Assembly: GCF_028583425.1 (NCBI RefSeq)
Contig: NC_072794.1
Coordinates: 23,743,232-23,807,231 of the forward strand
From: Eublepharis macularius
Lineage: Eukaryota; Chordata; Lepidosauria; Squamata; Eublepharidae
Length of the DNA: 64,000 nucleotides
Direction: 5' to 3'
Shown here: positions 1 to 9,960 of the stretch, one piece after another
How positions within the stretch are numbered: position 1 is the first letter of the stretch
Layout of the letters: each line of letters opens with the position of its first letter
Translations under genes and position numbers: made by a program
Notes under the pieces: model-generated
Seen by the model: only the letters and a program-made list of their open reading frames with translations
What the model was told of the DNA's origin: nothing
Databases searched by the model: none

Positions 1-487
1 AAGGCTCCTAACACAGGCAATGAAGAAAACTCATTTCACTCCATCCTGCGGCATTGATCTGAGTTATGGGGGACCTGTGTCATATGAGGGCACGTGGGAA
101 GGTAGCAGAGGAACCCCCAGTGACTTACTGTGACCTGTTGGCCAAGCAGTCACAGATAAAAGCATTTGTATCTGTTTGCCCAGGATTCCAGATCCAATTC
201 AGAATGTATCAATGGCTCCTGCTTTGTCCTGTTTTGATGAATGCTTTTTATTTGATGCCACTTGATACGAGGATGTGGACACCTTGGAGAGGCGAGGCCT
301 AGCTCGGCCTACCACTGATATCATTGACCTGTGCCAGGCCTTTGGAGTACCTGTTCATCAGTGTGTTAATTTAACAGATTCTAGGGAATCCATGGAGGTT
401 CTGAACTGGCATTTTGATGTCAAAAGACCTGGTGGGACAATGGCCTGGGGGATGGTCAACCTCCCTCACTGGGTCCACTCTGGCTAT
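1..487. other. Intergenic DNA, no feature recognised
   Basis: I see no exon with splice sites and no repeat family I recognise. A 76-codon open frame runs across 275-505 on the + strand but matches no protein I know. It could be a coding-like relic or chance. Confidence 0.4.
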
Positions 488-496
488 GGTTTCCAG

Positions 497-822
497 GTAG
501 GGTAGTCGAGTCTCCTGCCCCTCCCAGTGGGAGGGCAGGGATCCAGCACTTACCTTCTCTGTGCTGCTGGGATTGTCCTTGCGTGCATGCAAAGCGTGCA
601 CATGGTCCTGCACTGGCACGATAACATCACTTCCAGGAAGTGATGTCATCATGCAAGGAGGGGGAGCACACAGTTCGCAGTGGGCCCGACTCAGCCTGTT
701 TGGGGCCCAAATCGACCTGCTGCAAAGCACAGGAAAGCAATGGAGGGGGGAGGGGGGAGCAGGAGATTCCCCGCCCCAACTGGGGGAATGGGATCCCTAT
801 TTCCAGGCCACAGTTGGCAATC
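497..822 (+). mobile_element. TIR-type non-autonomous element, GTTGCCA family
   Basis: The organisation matches the element at 8314-8678 read in reverse: a TAGGGT-like start, a CTCCTG segment, a TGATGTCATCATGC core and a GGCAATCC-like end. The middle is GC-rich, which creates long overlapping open frames on both strands that I read as noise. No clear target duplication is visible, so the ends are approximate. Confidence 0.45.
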
Positions 823-1146
823 CCCAAGAGTGTTTTGTGGGCGAGGACTGGCATGCCAGTGTCACGCAAGCATGCTGATGTCACTTCCTGAGAAAACTGT
901 AAGTGATATCATGGCACACGGGGATTTGCAAAAACTTTATCTCCTTGAATTCAAGATGACAAATAGTAAAGATAGGAATGCCTGGAAAAAAATAGAAAAT
1001 ACTTTTTAAGGTCCCCCAACCTGGAAGACTTTTTTCTTTACCTTTTTCTTATTTTTTTTCCCAATGGATAAATCAGACATTTTGGGGAGCACTACCCCCC
1101 CCCCATATTTTCTCTTTTAAAAATAGCAAAACACTTTTAAAGACCA

Positions 1147-1326
1147 GGGCCATTTTCACACATCTTTACATAGCAAAAAACTCACGGAGCGAGGGTGTCT
1201 TCATAATGTGATTTCTGACGTCATTGCGCTACAAAAACAGAATCATGGCGCGGTGACGACAGAAATCGCGCCATGAAGACGCCCTCCTTCCGTGAGTTTT
1301 GCCCTGTGTAAAGACATGTGAAAACA
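1147..1326. mobile_element. Foldback MITE, about 180 bp
   Basis: The two halves are imperfect reverse complements. The left arm (about 1150-1206) has CATCTTTACATAGC, AAACTCACGGA and GGGTGTCTTCAT. The right arm (about 1272-1324) has the complement in reverse order, ATGAAGACGCCC, TCCGTGAGTTTTG and GTGTAAAGACATGTG. The inner part repeats the symmetry around ATTTCTG-ACGTCA and TGACGACAGAAAT. No coding potential is seen. The transposase superfamily is not assigned. Confidence 0.6.
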
Positions 1327-2279
1327 ATCAAGGTGCTTCTCACTCAGAATATGCAAACTTAAGGTTTTTATGGAAAACAATCTATGGTATTAGAGAATGA
1401 TAATCCCTGCATATCTTATATATAGGCAACATATTTCTCATATTTAGTGTTTATGACTGATTTTGTCCACTGTTAACATGCAGTAATATTTACAATAATA
1501 AACTGTTAAGTGATCATAATTGTCAATGTTATAAACTTTAACTTGCTATCAAAATGGTCCGGTAGCCCTGTGATGACTGCACAAGAATGCTCCTGTTCAA
1601 ATAATATACTTTCCTTCCCTTGCTACAAATTTTCTATTTTCAACTTTCATTTTTTCCTACATCTCAAAGCGACATGCTATGGTAACATAGGGTGTAGCAG
1701 TCTGCAGCTCTCTGTCTCTCATTAATAATGGGACATATTTGCAATTTTGCTTGCAGAGAATAGTGCAATCCTAAAGAAAATTTGCATGTTTCATAGTTAG
1801 TTGAAGTCAGTGGGTTTAGATGGGCTTAATTCTGCTTAGAACTGCAACGGAAAACATTTTAACTTTTAAATGTCATTAATAATACCATCTTACGTGCAAA
1901 ATTATCAGTGATTCATTTTCAGTGTAACTCTAAAAGTTATACTTCTCTAAGCCCAATAAACTCTGTTAGAAGGATGCATCTATGTTTAAGATGACACTGT
2001 TTATGTTGTTAAAGCAGTAAGACAAATTTAGGCTCAATAAGAAATTAAGTATTGCATATATTTCTCTTTCCCCCAAATTCCTATTTTTTTCCCATTAATA
2101 AACTCAGAAAAGCATCATTTTTCATGGCTTCAAAATTTCCAGAAATTTTTACATCTCTACTGAGTAGACGGGAATGTTGATGATCAGGGAAGAGTTGGAA
2201 GCTGAAATCATTACACTTGCAAACGATCAAAGTGAGAATGCGGTAGACAGTCAAAGCAGATAGGTAGTTAAGCTGGTTG
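1327..2279. other. AT-rich intergenic DNA
   Basis: No gene or named repeat was recognised. Around 1760-1855 there is a diverged copy of a short repeat common in this window, with a GTTGAAGTCAGTGGGTTTA core. Confidence 0.4.
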
Positions 2280-2287
2280 GTAAGCAG

Positions 2288-2618
2288 CAGAGCTTTTTTC
2301 TGGGAAAAGAGGTGGTGGAATTCAGTGTTGGAACTCAGGACCGCACGATGATGTCACTTTGGGTCAGCTGGAACAAGGGGGGAGTTTTAAAAAGTTTAAA
2401 TCACTGTCAGCGAAAATGGTCACATGGCCGGTGGCCCCACCCCCTGATCTTCAGACAGAGGGGAATTTAGATTGTCCTTTGCGCTGTGGGAACAGCGTGG
2501 AGGGCAATCTAAACTTCCTTCTGTCTGGAGATCAGGGGGCAGGGCCACGAGCCATGTGACCATTTTCAAGAGGTGCCGGAACTCCGTTCCACCGTGTTCC
2601 AGCTGAAAAAAAGCCCTG
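2288..2618 (+). mobile_element. hAT-type non-autonomous element, family A copy 1
   Basis: The ends are inverted, CAGAGCTTTTTTCTGG at the left and CTGAAAAAAAGCCCTG at the right. A perfect 8-bp target duplication GTAAGCAG lies at 2280-2287 and 2619-2626, which is typical of hAT elements. Inside, a CCTGATCT-CAGACAGAGG segment and its complement form a second hairpin, so most of the element can fold back. It encodes no transposase. Other copies are at 41847-42104 and 47115-47401. Confidence 0.85.
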
Positions 2619-2789
2619 GTAAGCAGTAATAGACAGTAGCTCAAGGTATAAAAGTTGTCCAGCCTGATAATATTTTAAAATATCATGCCACCATGTTGGC
2701 ATAAAAGAATTAGGATACCTGGTTCCTAGTGCGAGTTGTGAAGACTTACACACTTAAGAGTAAGAAATCCCATCTGCAGTTTTTCAGCA

Positions 2790-3120
2790 GCGAGTTTAGA
2801 AAAAAAAATCTCTGGTGCTTTTCCAATTATTGTAAAATGATTGCATATTTATTTTATGTAATGAATCCTAGGTTTTGTGTAATGTCCTTTTCTGTTGGCA
2901 GTGATTAGAATTTCATTACTTTTTTGTGCGAGAAAAATATGACAATTTCATAACTAGCCAGGCAAGCGGCATTCACCGTAACCAGGAACAGCCCATGATG
3001 AATCTCTCTTCCTCGAGCTCTTATTGAAGTGTTTTGGGATTGATTCACTAATTCATTAATCCCCTTGCCTTGTGCAGGTGGTATCCCTAGTGGCCTTTGT
3101 TGTCATGCTATTAAAGCCTC
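2790..3120. other. AT-rich unique segment, possible conserved non-coding element
   Basis: This stretch lacks the landmarks of the local repeat families. It contains several ATTA/TAAT cores (TTCACTAATTCATTAATCC near 3045) and a mixed base composition unlike the flanking repeats. Calling it regulatory is inference only, since cross-species conservation is the deciding evidence and cannot be seen here. Confidence 0.2.
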
Positions 3121-4640
3121 TTTTGAGTGCTTTTTAAACTGCCCCTTCTGTTTTACAGATTCCCAGATTGTAAATCAGTGTTAACGTTTCCTCAGCTCAC
3201 AGAGATGTCGCGTGTCCCCTCAACATCTCTGGACTCTCACAAACCAGGTCGGCACAATCTTAAAGCTTTAGCAATGACTGTTATTAAATACTCTAGAATT
3301 TACTTACAACCAGGTGGCACTGAACTCTGTTGCCCTCTTTGATGGCTTAAAGGAATGCACCCTTTTTTCTCTGCAAGTGACGGGGAGGGCTAAGAGAAGA
3401 CTTTAATGCACCCCATTTTTGTTTCCTTAGGATCCTCTGAACGTAGAACTAAAGCAGGCAGAGGAACAAGGACACTTCTGTGTGTGGTTAAGCCTGAGCT
3501 CTACACTTTTGTGGTGTTCCTTGGAGAAGAAAAGCGCAGACCTGGCATCCGCACTGTGCTCTCTTCACATGACTCTTTTCCTTTGCAGAGGCATTTTCCT
3601 AATCACACATTCTCTGCACAAGCTCCTTTTGTTCGCTGCCGTGAGCCAACCTCCATGCTGCGGCAGCTGCCCAGATGTTCCCTATCAAACTCCAAGCCAT
3701 GCCAGCAAACTTTGGCACACATGAAAGAAGACTGAGTAATAGGCCTCCACAAATACCTCCCCCCCCCCCCAATTTCTGCAAGTATTTTAAAATGCTAATG
3801 GGTTCCACTCAGCTGCAATCTCAAAAAGGCTGCAGGGCTGAGTCGTGTGAGTGTCCAGCAAATTAACAGTTAAGGTCTATGAGGCGCCTCAGTGCCGTGG
3901 TGCCCTGAGGGTCTTGTCTGGAGTTCTCTAACCTTGAACCGCTGTCACTCGCTTTCCTGCTAATAGCTTTCCAGTGGCTGAGCCAAAACCCCCGGTGATT
4001 TTGCTTTCCAAAATGAAACTGAGCTCAACTAGTCTGCAAGGCAAACTCCATGTTCCCCCCCCCCCACCCTCTAGGACTCCAGAAGATGATGTTGACACGG
4101 CGTGCAGGCTGGCCCGGTTCCTTCAGTATCTTGCAAACTACCTTTTTGCAATCCCCCCCCCTTTCTAGAAGGTAAGGAAAATAAATGAAGCATCAAGCCC
4201 ATCAACGGCTCCATTCTAACAGGCAATGTAACCGCTTCGTATTAGAAACATATCGTGGGTTTATGACCTTATAAGAAGATAGCATTGGGGTGGTGATTGT
4301 TAAACTTTTGAAAATAATCCCACTTGACAGTTTAACTGATCACTTTCATCAGCTTTAGCTTGAGGGGGACATACCTTGTCTTGAATCCATGGCCATACCA
4401 ATAACTGTTAAGAAATATACAGCTTGGCCTGCCTCTCTTATTAGGCAAGCCCCCGACTGCTCAAAACAAGGGAGACAGATTTGTGCCAGTATATCCCATC
4501 TCGAACCCCTCTACTGTCCAGTGATATTTATTTCTTACATGTATTCCCTATCCTATCAATATCCTCAAACAGCTCACATTCTAAGTGGACAACCAAATGT
4601 CCATTATTGGAGCTATGACCTCGCTGTGGAAACACATCTC
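3121..4640. other. Intergenic DNA without recognised feature
   Basis: Several cytosine runs (near 3758, 4053 and 4152) and small unsupported open frames are all that stands out. I see no credible splice sites or protein motifs. Confidence 0.4.
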
Positions 4641-4647
4641 TCCCATT

Positions 4648-4850
4648 GGGGTTTATTTATTTATTTATTGTCCACTTTTCTCACTGAGACTCAAGGCAGA
4701 TTATATTGTGTGAGATTAGTACAATCACTAGCAAGGAGATTTCAATAGACAATGTCATAGGGTAAATAAATGCAAGTTTACAAAGACATAACAAAATCCA
4801 ATACAGAATTGAAGAAATGCTGAAACAGAGCATAAGCAATTCACTGACTG
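4648..4850 (-). mobile_element. LINE 3' tail, minus strand
   Basis: Read on the minus strand this ends in the TTGAGTCTCAGTGAGAAA stretch followed by an ATAAATAAATAAA tail. A clear sister copy is at 10617-10850, with the same CAATGTCATAGGGTAAAT-like interior. Comparable tails on the + strand occur at 11158-11432 and 26498-26560. I place it with CR1/L2-type LINE ends. Confidence 0.6.
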
Positions 4851-4924
4851 ACATTAGATAACATAGAGCTACCCAGTAGGGTCATACTTGAAGCAACAGG
4901 TAATAGTACATAGGAGTGCATACT

Positions 4925-6020
4925 TAAAAGTCTCTTGTATAAAGCTGTGGTTCAGCATCATTTGGAGTACTGTGTGCAGTTCGGGTCACCATATCTCAAA
5001 AAGGATATTGCAGAACTGGAAAAAGTACACAGGAGGGCAACCAAAATGATTAGGGGCTTGGAGGGCCTTTCCTATGAGGAAAGATTGGAGAGTCTGGGAC
5101 TTTCCAGTCTATAAAAAAGACAGCTAAGGAAAGAGATGATAGAGGTTTAAAAATTATGCATGCGGTGGAGAAAGCGAATAGTTTTTTCTCCTTCTCCCAT
5201 AATACTAGAACTCGAGAGTACCCAATAGGTTCCATTCAGGACAGATGAAACAAAGTAATTCTTTACTCAACGAGTAATTAAACTGTAGAATTCACTGGCC
5301 ACATTGGCCACAAGCAGGGGTCATTTCGTTGAAAAAGAGCTGCCGGAACTCATTAGCATAACTCATTAGCATATGCCACACCTCTTGCCATCACAGGAAG
5401 CGTCATTGGTATAACTGATTTGCATATGCCACACCCCCTGACATCACCTATTCTGGCTGTTTGGGACCCAATCCTGGCCATTCAGGGCCAAAATTGGGCC
5501 CAAAATGGCAAAAACGGGCTGAAAAGGGCCGAAAAGGGCCCCAAAATGGTCAGGATTGGGCCGCTGCTGAGCGGGAGAGTGATCCACCACTCGTCAGAGG
5601 CCCGATGTGGGCCATTTCATCCCCAAGCCAGGCAAAAACAGGCCCAAAATGGCCGAGAGTCAGGTGGGCGGGGCCACCTGACATGTGACCTCTTTGGGGA
5701 ACTTCCGGAACTGGGTTCCTGTGCATTCCCCCTCGAAATGAGCCCTGGCCACAAGCATAGACAGCTTTTAAAGAGAGTTAGACAGATTAACAGAGGAGGG
5801 TCCCATCAATGGCTACTAGGCACAATAACTAAAGGGAACCTCCATATGCAAAAGTAGCAAACCCCTGAATACCAGCATTGGGAGGCAGCAGCAGGGAAGG
5901 GCCTCAGCCTCTGTGCCCTGTTTGTTTGGCCCTTCAGAGCAACTGGTTGCCCACTGTGTGAAATCATGTGATGGACTAGATGGCCCCCTGGTCTGATCCA
6001 GCAGGATTTTCTGAAGCCTT
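4925..6020 (+). mobile_element. CR1/L2-type LINE 3' part, split by a hAT insertion
   Basis: Conceptual translation of 4940-5115 gives [34 protein letters not shown] and [11 protein letters not shown]-like text, the conserved C-terminal end of CR1/L2-clade LINE proteins. The 3' part at 5756-6015 carries the ending GACTAGATGGCC and CTGGTCTGATCCAGCA. The copy is interrupted by the hAT element at 5315-5747 and is degenerate. Related copies are at 12713-12975 (minus) and 40470-40765 (plus). Confidence 0.7.
5315..5747 (+). mobile_element. hAT-type non-autonomous element, family B copy 1
   Basis: The ends are CAGGGGTCATTTCGTTG and its near complement CGAAATGAGCCCTG. A perfect 8-bp target duplication GCCACAAG lies at 5307-5314 and 5748-5755. 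It sits inside the LINE at 4925-6020 and is therefore younger than it. The interior is GC-rich with repeated GGCCCAAAATGG motifs and has no transposase. Confidence 0.88.
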
Positions 6021-6316
6021 CTATGGAGTCCAGCTGAGGGGAAAAGGGCTCTTCCTCCTAGGTGTCATTGAGCAATGGTGATTGGCTAGCCCATGTGGCA
6101 GTCACTAAGCCATCTCTCATACTCCTGGCAACTTTTCAAGCTTAAAAATAAAATAAGTTGCTGAACAAATGTTTAATCCAAAACACATTGGAATACGTTT
6201 AGAGAAGGAAACTGGGTGCAGACTTAAAGGGAAATTTCACGTCAACTATAGCTCTAGAGAGCTGTTGGTAGCCAGGAGCAAGCAGTGCCAATGCCCAGCC
6301 TTGCCAAAACCTCAGA

Positions 6317-6470
6317 TGGCGGCCATTTCCACACACGTTGAATAATGCACTTTCAATGCACTTTAGCAATCCTTTGGAAGTGGATTTTTTGTTCCACACA
6401 TGGAAAAGCAGTTCCAAATGTTCATTAAAGAGTATTGAAAGTGGATTATCCAAAGTGTGTGGAAGCCGCC
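6317..6470. mobile_element. Palindromic MITE, TTCCACACACGTTG family
   Basis: The left end GCCATTTCCACACACGTTGA and the right end CAAAGTGTGTGGAAGCCGCC are inverted, and inside them AATGCACTTTCAATGCAC pairs with GTATTGAAAGTGGATTA. A compound copy is at 34826-35125. Confidence 0.65.
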
Positions 6471-6654
6471 GGCATTTGGCACAAATCTTATCAGAGTCCA
6501 TTCGCCCATCGCCCACTGCACCACGGCAATTTTGTGGGAGGAGGTGACAGGTGACCCATTGTTGGTGCAGCTGATCAAGTCTGAGAAAATATGGTACTTG
6601 GATAGAGAGTTAATGAGATGTTATTTGCCAAGTGATTTCATATTCCTCCATGCT

Positions 6655-7085
6655 GTGAAAAGCTTCAGCTGCCCATTTCTTCACATGAAACCTCTATTAA
6701 AGGGACAGGACTTTTTTTCCCCTCCAGAGTAACCACTGTCATTTGGAAGACCTTGGCAAAACGGAATTGTTCAGGAGGGCATTCTTGTAGAGGGAGAAAA
6801 GCTGTGGTTGTAATGGTTAAGCTCAGGAGAAAAGTCTTTCCTACATTATTGTTACCTTAAACAGATACGTTTGTATGCTTTGTTTGTTTTTTCCTCCATT
6901 ATACAATCCAAGCCCAACTATATTTTTTGTCTTTCTAGGAGCCTTTGCTGTTAGATTCATATGGTATTGTGCCTTGAAATCCACTTGCTGATTCGTTTTA
7001 ATGTTTTTTTAACCATAGTTGTAATCTGCCTTGTGTCCAAGGGAGAAAACAAATGAAAAAAAAATTGGGAAAAATAATAAATATG
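6655..7085 (+). mobile_element. Degenerate repeat ending in a LINE-like tail
   Basis: The start (CTTCAGCTGCCCATTTCTTC, then TTAAAGGGACAGGAC) is shared with 26585-26640 and, reversed, with about 63700-63800. The end has GTTGTAATCTGCCTTGTGTC followed by an A-rich tail, as in CR1/L2-type LINE ends. The exact family and boundaries are uncertain. Confidence 0.45.
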
Positions 7086-7257
7086 CATTGAAACATGATT
7101 TGTTGGCAGCTAATTTTGGGGTGCAATACTGTTAATATCCAAGTTACTTATTCAGAGTGAATCAAGTAACCTGTGAATCAAGTAAGCCACTAGGAACTGC
7201 AAATTAAGGAATTGGAAACTAATTTCAGTCTCATCCAATGACATCAGTTTGCATATA

Positions 7258-7403
7258 GCTGGGGAGGGTGCGGGTTGGGAAGAGGGGAGACCTCAGTGTG
7301 GTATCCAAATCAGCCATTTTTTCCAAGGGAACTGATCTCTGCCACCAGATCAGTTGTACTTCTGGGAGATCTCCAGACACTACCTGGAAGTTGGCAACCC
7401 TAC
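7258..7403 (+). mobile_element. Truncated GTTGCCA-family TIR element
   Basis: It shares the interior landmarks of the full copy at 8898-9117 (GACCTCAG, CAGCCATTTT-TCCA, GGGAACTGATCTCTG and GGGAGATCTCCAG) and the end TTGGCAACCCTA. The left end is missing. Confidence 0.6.
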
Positions 7404-7670
7404 TCAGCTTCACATGACAATCTTCCCTAAGGTAGCCATTTGTCCCATTTTAAATACAGTTGAGTGTTTTCACTTGTTTGAAGCTTTGTTGAAAGCTGCT
7501 TCACTGGTAAGTACCAGACACATGTACGTTAATCTACGTAGGTATACATTTTATATTTTTGAAGAATCAGCAGTCACTGATTTTTTGCCCCCAGCATATC
7601 TTGCTGCAACCTTTACCATCTCTCATCAGGCATACAGTGTAGCTTAATTGCGGCTGCAATCAGTTAATGC

Positions 7671-8105
7671 CAGGGCTCATTTCATCAAAAAAGAGCTAGA
7701 GGAACTCATTAGCATACCTCATTAGCATATACCACACCCCTTGACATCATTGGAAGTGTGTCATTAGCAAAACTAATTTGCATATGCCACACTCCCTGAC
7801 ATCACCTCTCCTGGCTGTTTTGGACCTAATCCTGGCCATTCAGGGCTGAAATTGGGCCCAAAATGATAAAAAGGGGCTGAAAATGGCCCCAAAGGGGCCC
7901 AAAATGGTCAGGATCAGGCCACTGCAGAGCAGAAGAGTCAACCACCACCCATCAGAGGCGCAATCCGAGCTGTTTCGGCCCCAATCCAGGCTGAAACAGG
8001 CCCAAAATGGCCGAGAGTCCGGTGGGTGGGGCCACCTGACATGTGACCTCTTTGGGGAACTGCCGGAACTGTGTTCCGGCGCGTTCCCCCTCGAAATGAG
8101 CCCTG
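7671..8105 (+). mobile_element. hAT-type non-autonomous element, family B copy 2
   Basis: The ends are CAGGGCTCATTTC and GAAATGAGCCCTG, with a perfect 8-bp target duplication GTTAATGC at 7663-7670 and 8106-8113. Interior landmarks match 5315-5747 (AGGAACTCATTAGCAT, TTTGCATATGCCACA and GGGGCCACCTGACATGTGAC). The intact TSD suggests a fairly young insertion. Confidence 0.9.
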
Positions 8106-8120
8106 GTTAATGCACACTTA

Positions 8121-8795
8121 ATAAAGATAATAATAATGATAATGATAATAATAGTAAATTACAAGAACAACAGTAACAACATTCAATTTATATATCGCTC
8201 TTCAGGACAACTTAAGGCCCATTCAGAGCAGTTTACAAAGTGTGTTATTATCATCTTTGCAACAATCAACCTGTGAGGTAGATGGGCCTGAGAGAGCTCT
8301 GAGAAACTGTGATTACGGATGCCATTCTCCCCCCTGGGGTGGGGGATCCCCTGCTTCCTCTGCATCTACTTGGCCAGCGGAGAGTCGCGCTCCCCAGGGC
8401 ACCCCCCCCCCGGGTGGCACGGTGAGCTCCTAGGTGGCGCACCCCCATGCTCACAGCAGCCCGATTTGAGCCGAAACACATCTGCTTCAAGCTGAATTGT
8501 GGCCCGCAGCAGCCCAATCCAACCCACGGGAGCACTCTCAGCCACCCTTTGACCCTGGAAGTGGTGTCATCACGCAAGCCAGGAGTGCGCGCACGCGAAA
8601 TCAGGACCTGGGCCTCAGCAAGGTAGATGCCAGGCTCCTAATCTCCTGCTGGGGGAGTCAAGAGACCTGGCAACCCTAGCTGTGACTGACCCAAGGTCAC
8701 CCAGCTGGCTTCAAGCAGAGGACTGGGGAATCAGTTCTCCAGATTAGAGTCCTGCCGCTCTTAATCACTACACCAAACTTCGCTAGGAGTAAGCC
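8121..8795 (-). mobile_element. Sauria-type SINE, minus strand, split
   Basis: The BovB-like tail (TTTATATATCGCTCTTCAGG, AGAGCAGTTTACAAAG) lies at 8121-8311 with an ATA-rich end. The tRNA-like head, reversed (CCCAAGGTCACCCAGCTGG, GAGTCCTGCCGCTCTTAA), lies at about 8679-8795. The two halves rejoin exactly in the family order once the insertion at 8314-8678 is ignored. Sauria SINEs are Pol III, tRNA-derived retroposons of lepidosaurs that use a BovB-type LINE. Confidence 0.8.
8314..8678. mobile_element. GTTGCCA-family TIR element inserted in a SINE
   Basis: The left end TACGGATGCCA and the right end TGGCAACCCTA are inverted. They are flanked by ACTGTGAT and GCTGTGAC, an imperfect 8-bp duplication sharing CTGTGA. 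It splits the Sauria SINE at 8121-8795, so it is younger. It is GC-rich and has no coding capacity. Confidence 0.6.
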
Positions 8796-8897
8796 CTCTG
8801 GAACACAGTGATACTAGCAAACAAACATAGGATTGAGCTGCACATCTGCCAAACACCACTCTGTTCCATTTTTAAGACCTACTTAATATGACACTAG

Positions 8898-9117
8898 TAG
8901 GGTTGCCAGCTCCAGGTTGGGAAATTCCTAGAGATTTGGGGCGTGGAGCCTGGAGAGGGGTATGGTTTGGGGAGGCAAGGGACATCAGCAGGGTATAATG
9001 CCATACAGTCCATATTCCAAAGTAGCCATTTTCTCCAGGGAAATTGATCTGTATGGCCTGGAGATCAGTTGTAATTCCGGGGGATCTCCAGCCACCACTT
9101 GGAGGCTGGCAACGCTA
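8898..9117 (+). mobile_element. GTTGCCA-family TIR element, full-length
   Basis: It starts TAGGGTTGCCAGCTCCAGG and ends GGAGGCTGGCAACGCTA, inverted repeats of about 17 bp, with a GGTATAATGCCATA core and an internal CTGGAGATCAGTTGTAATTC hairpin. No convincing target duplication is visible, so the superfamily is left open. Confidence 0.7.
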
Positions 9118-9689
9118 GACGGGCCAGGCAAGAGAACTGACCAGTGTAACTTTGGACATGCCCAGCATCTTAATTGGACCGTGAAAAGCATGCACGCTTA
9201 ATTAACACCCTCCCAGGTTACAGATCTTTGATGCCTTAACTAAGCAGGCAAACTTACTTTGCGGGGGAAGCAACCCAGGCCAAGCCTGATTGCAATGGAA
9301 TGCTGGCAAGGCAAACGAGCTTCCTGTGCAACTTTCCATACGTCTTGTTTAAACTGTACTGCAAACAGTGCAAAGTAGCTATGCGCTTGCTTATTTTGCG
9401 CACCAGACATACATGTCCACGCAGAAACTCTTGCCATGCTGCATCACCTTCAAAGGAGGCCTAAGATGGTTGTTGAATTGAAGATTGGGTAGGGGGAGGT
9501 TGTCATTCCCATCAGTATCGTTTTTGCCACTCCTTTTAAAAAAAAACATTTAAGATTCAGTTACTTTGCATGGGCTGGCCTCTCTCATTCCCAGCATCTT
9601 TCCCCCCACTCCCCCAAATTAGCATCCACCCCCACACAAAATAATAATCTTGCTGAATATGGAAACTGGCGCAGTTTTGCAACTTGTTT
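9118..9689. other. Region just upstream of the GORAB promoter
   Basis: No gene or named repeat was recognised. CpG density rises only after about 9700. Confidence 0.4.
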
Positions 9690-9960
9690 GTTTGAACCCG
9701 ATGAAAGTATTCCTGCGACGGATGACTCCTCTCCCCGCCCTCTTCCCAACCCGGCCAGAGCGAAGGCGGCTTCCCGTTCCCATGGCAACCCGCTAGGCCG
9801 CGTCAGGCCCTAGCGAGCCTCGGCGTTTCGTAGGTCCAGGGGCGGAGTCAGGAGACGTGGCAGCGGAAGCGGGCCGGGCTGGAAGGCACCATGGCCGGGG
9901 ACTGGGCCGGCTTCTCAGAGCAGGAGCTTCGGAGACTCCAGGGAAAACCCCCAGGTAATC
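9690..9960 (+). promoter_or_regulatory. GORAB: GORAB CpG-rich promoter and first exon
   Basis: CpG dinucleotides, rare in the surrounding DNA, cluster here (for example CCGCGTCAGG near 9798 and GCCTCGGCGTTTCG near 9816) around the GORAB start codon. No TATA box is seen, as expected for a housekeeping Golgi gene. The transcription start is not determinable from sequence. It probably lies between 9750 and 9880. Confidence 0.6.
9891..9954 (+). CDS. GORAB: GORAB coding exon 1
   Basis: It encodes residues 1-21 ([21 protein letters not shown]) and the first base of codon 22. The donor is CCCAG|GTAATC. The GWAGFSEEELRRL-like motif is the diagnostic N terminus of GORAB. Confidence 0.93.

Noticed and set aside
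5420-5857. 145-codon plus-strand frame
   Set aside because: It spans the hAT-B element and runs into the LINE it split. Repeated GGCCCAAAATGG motifs give the open frame.
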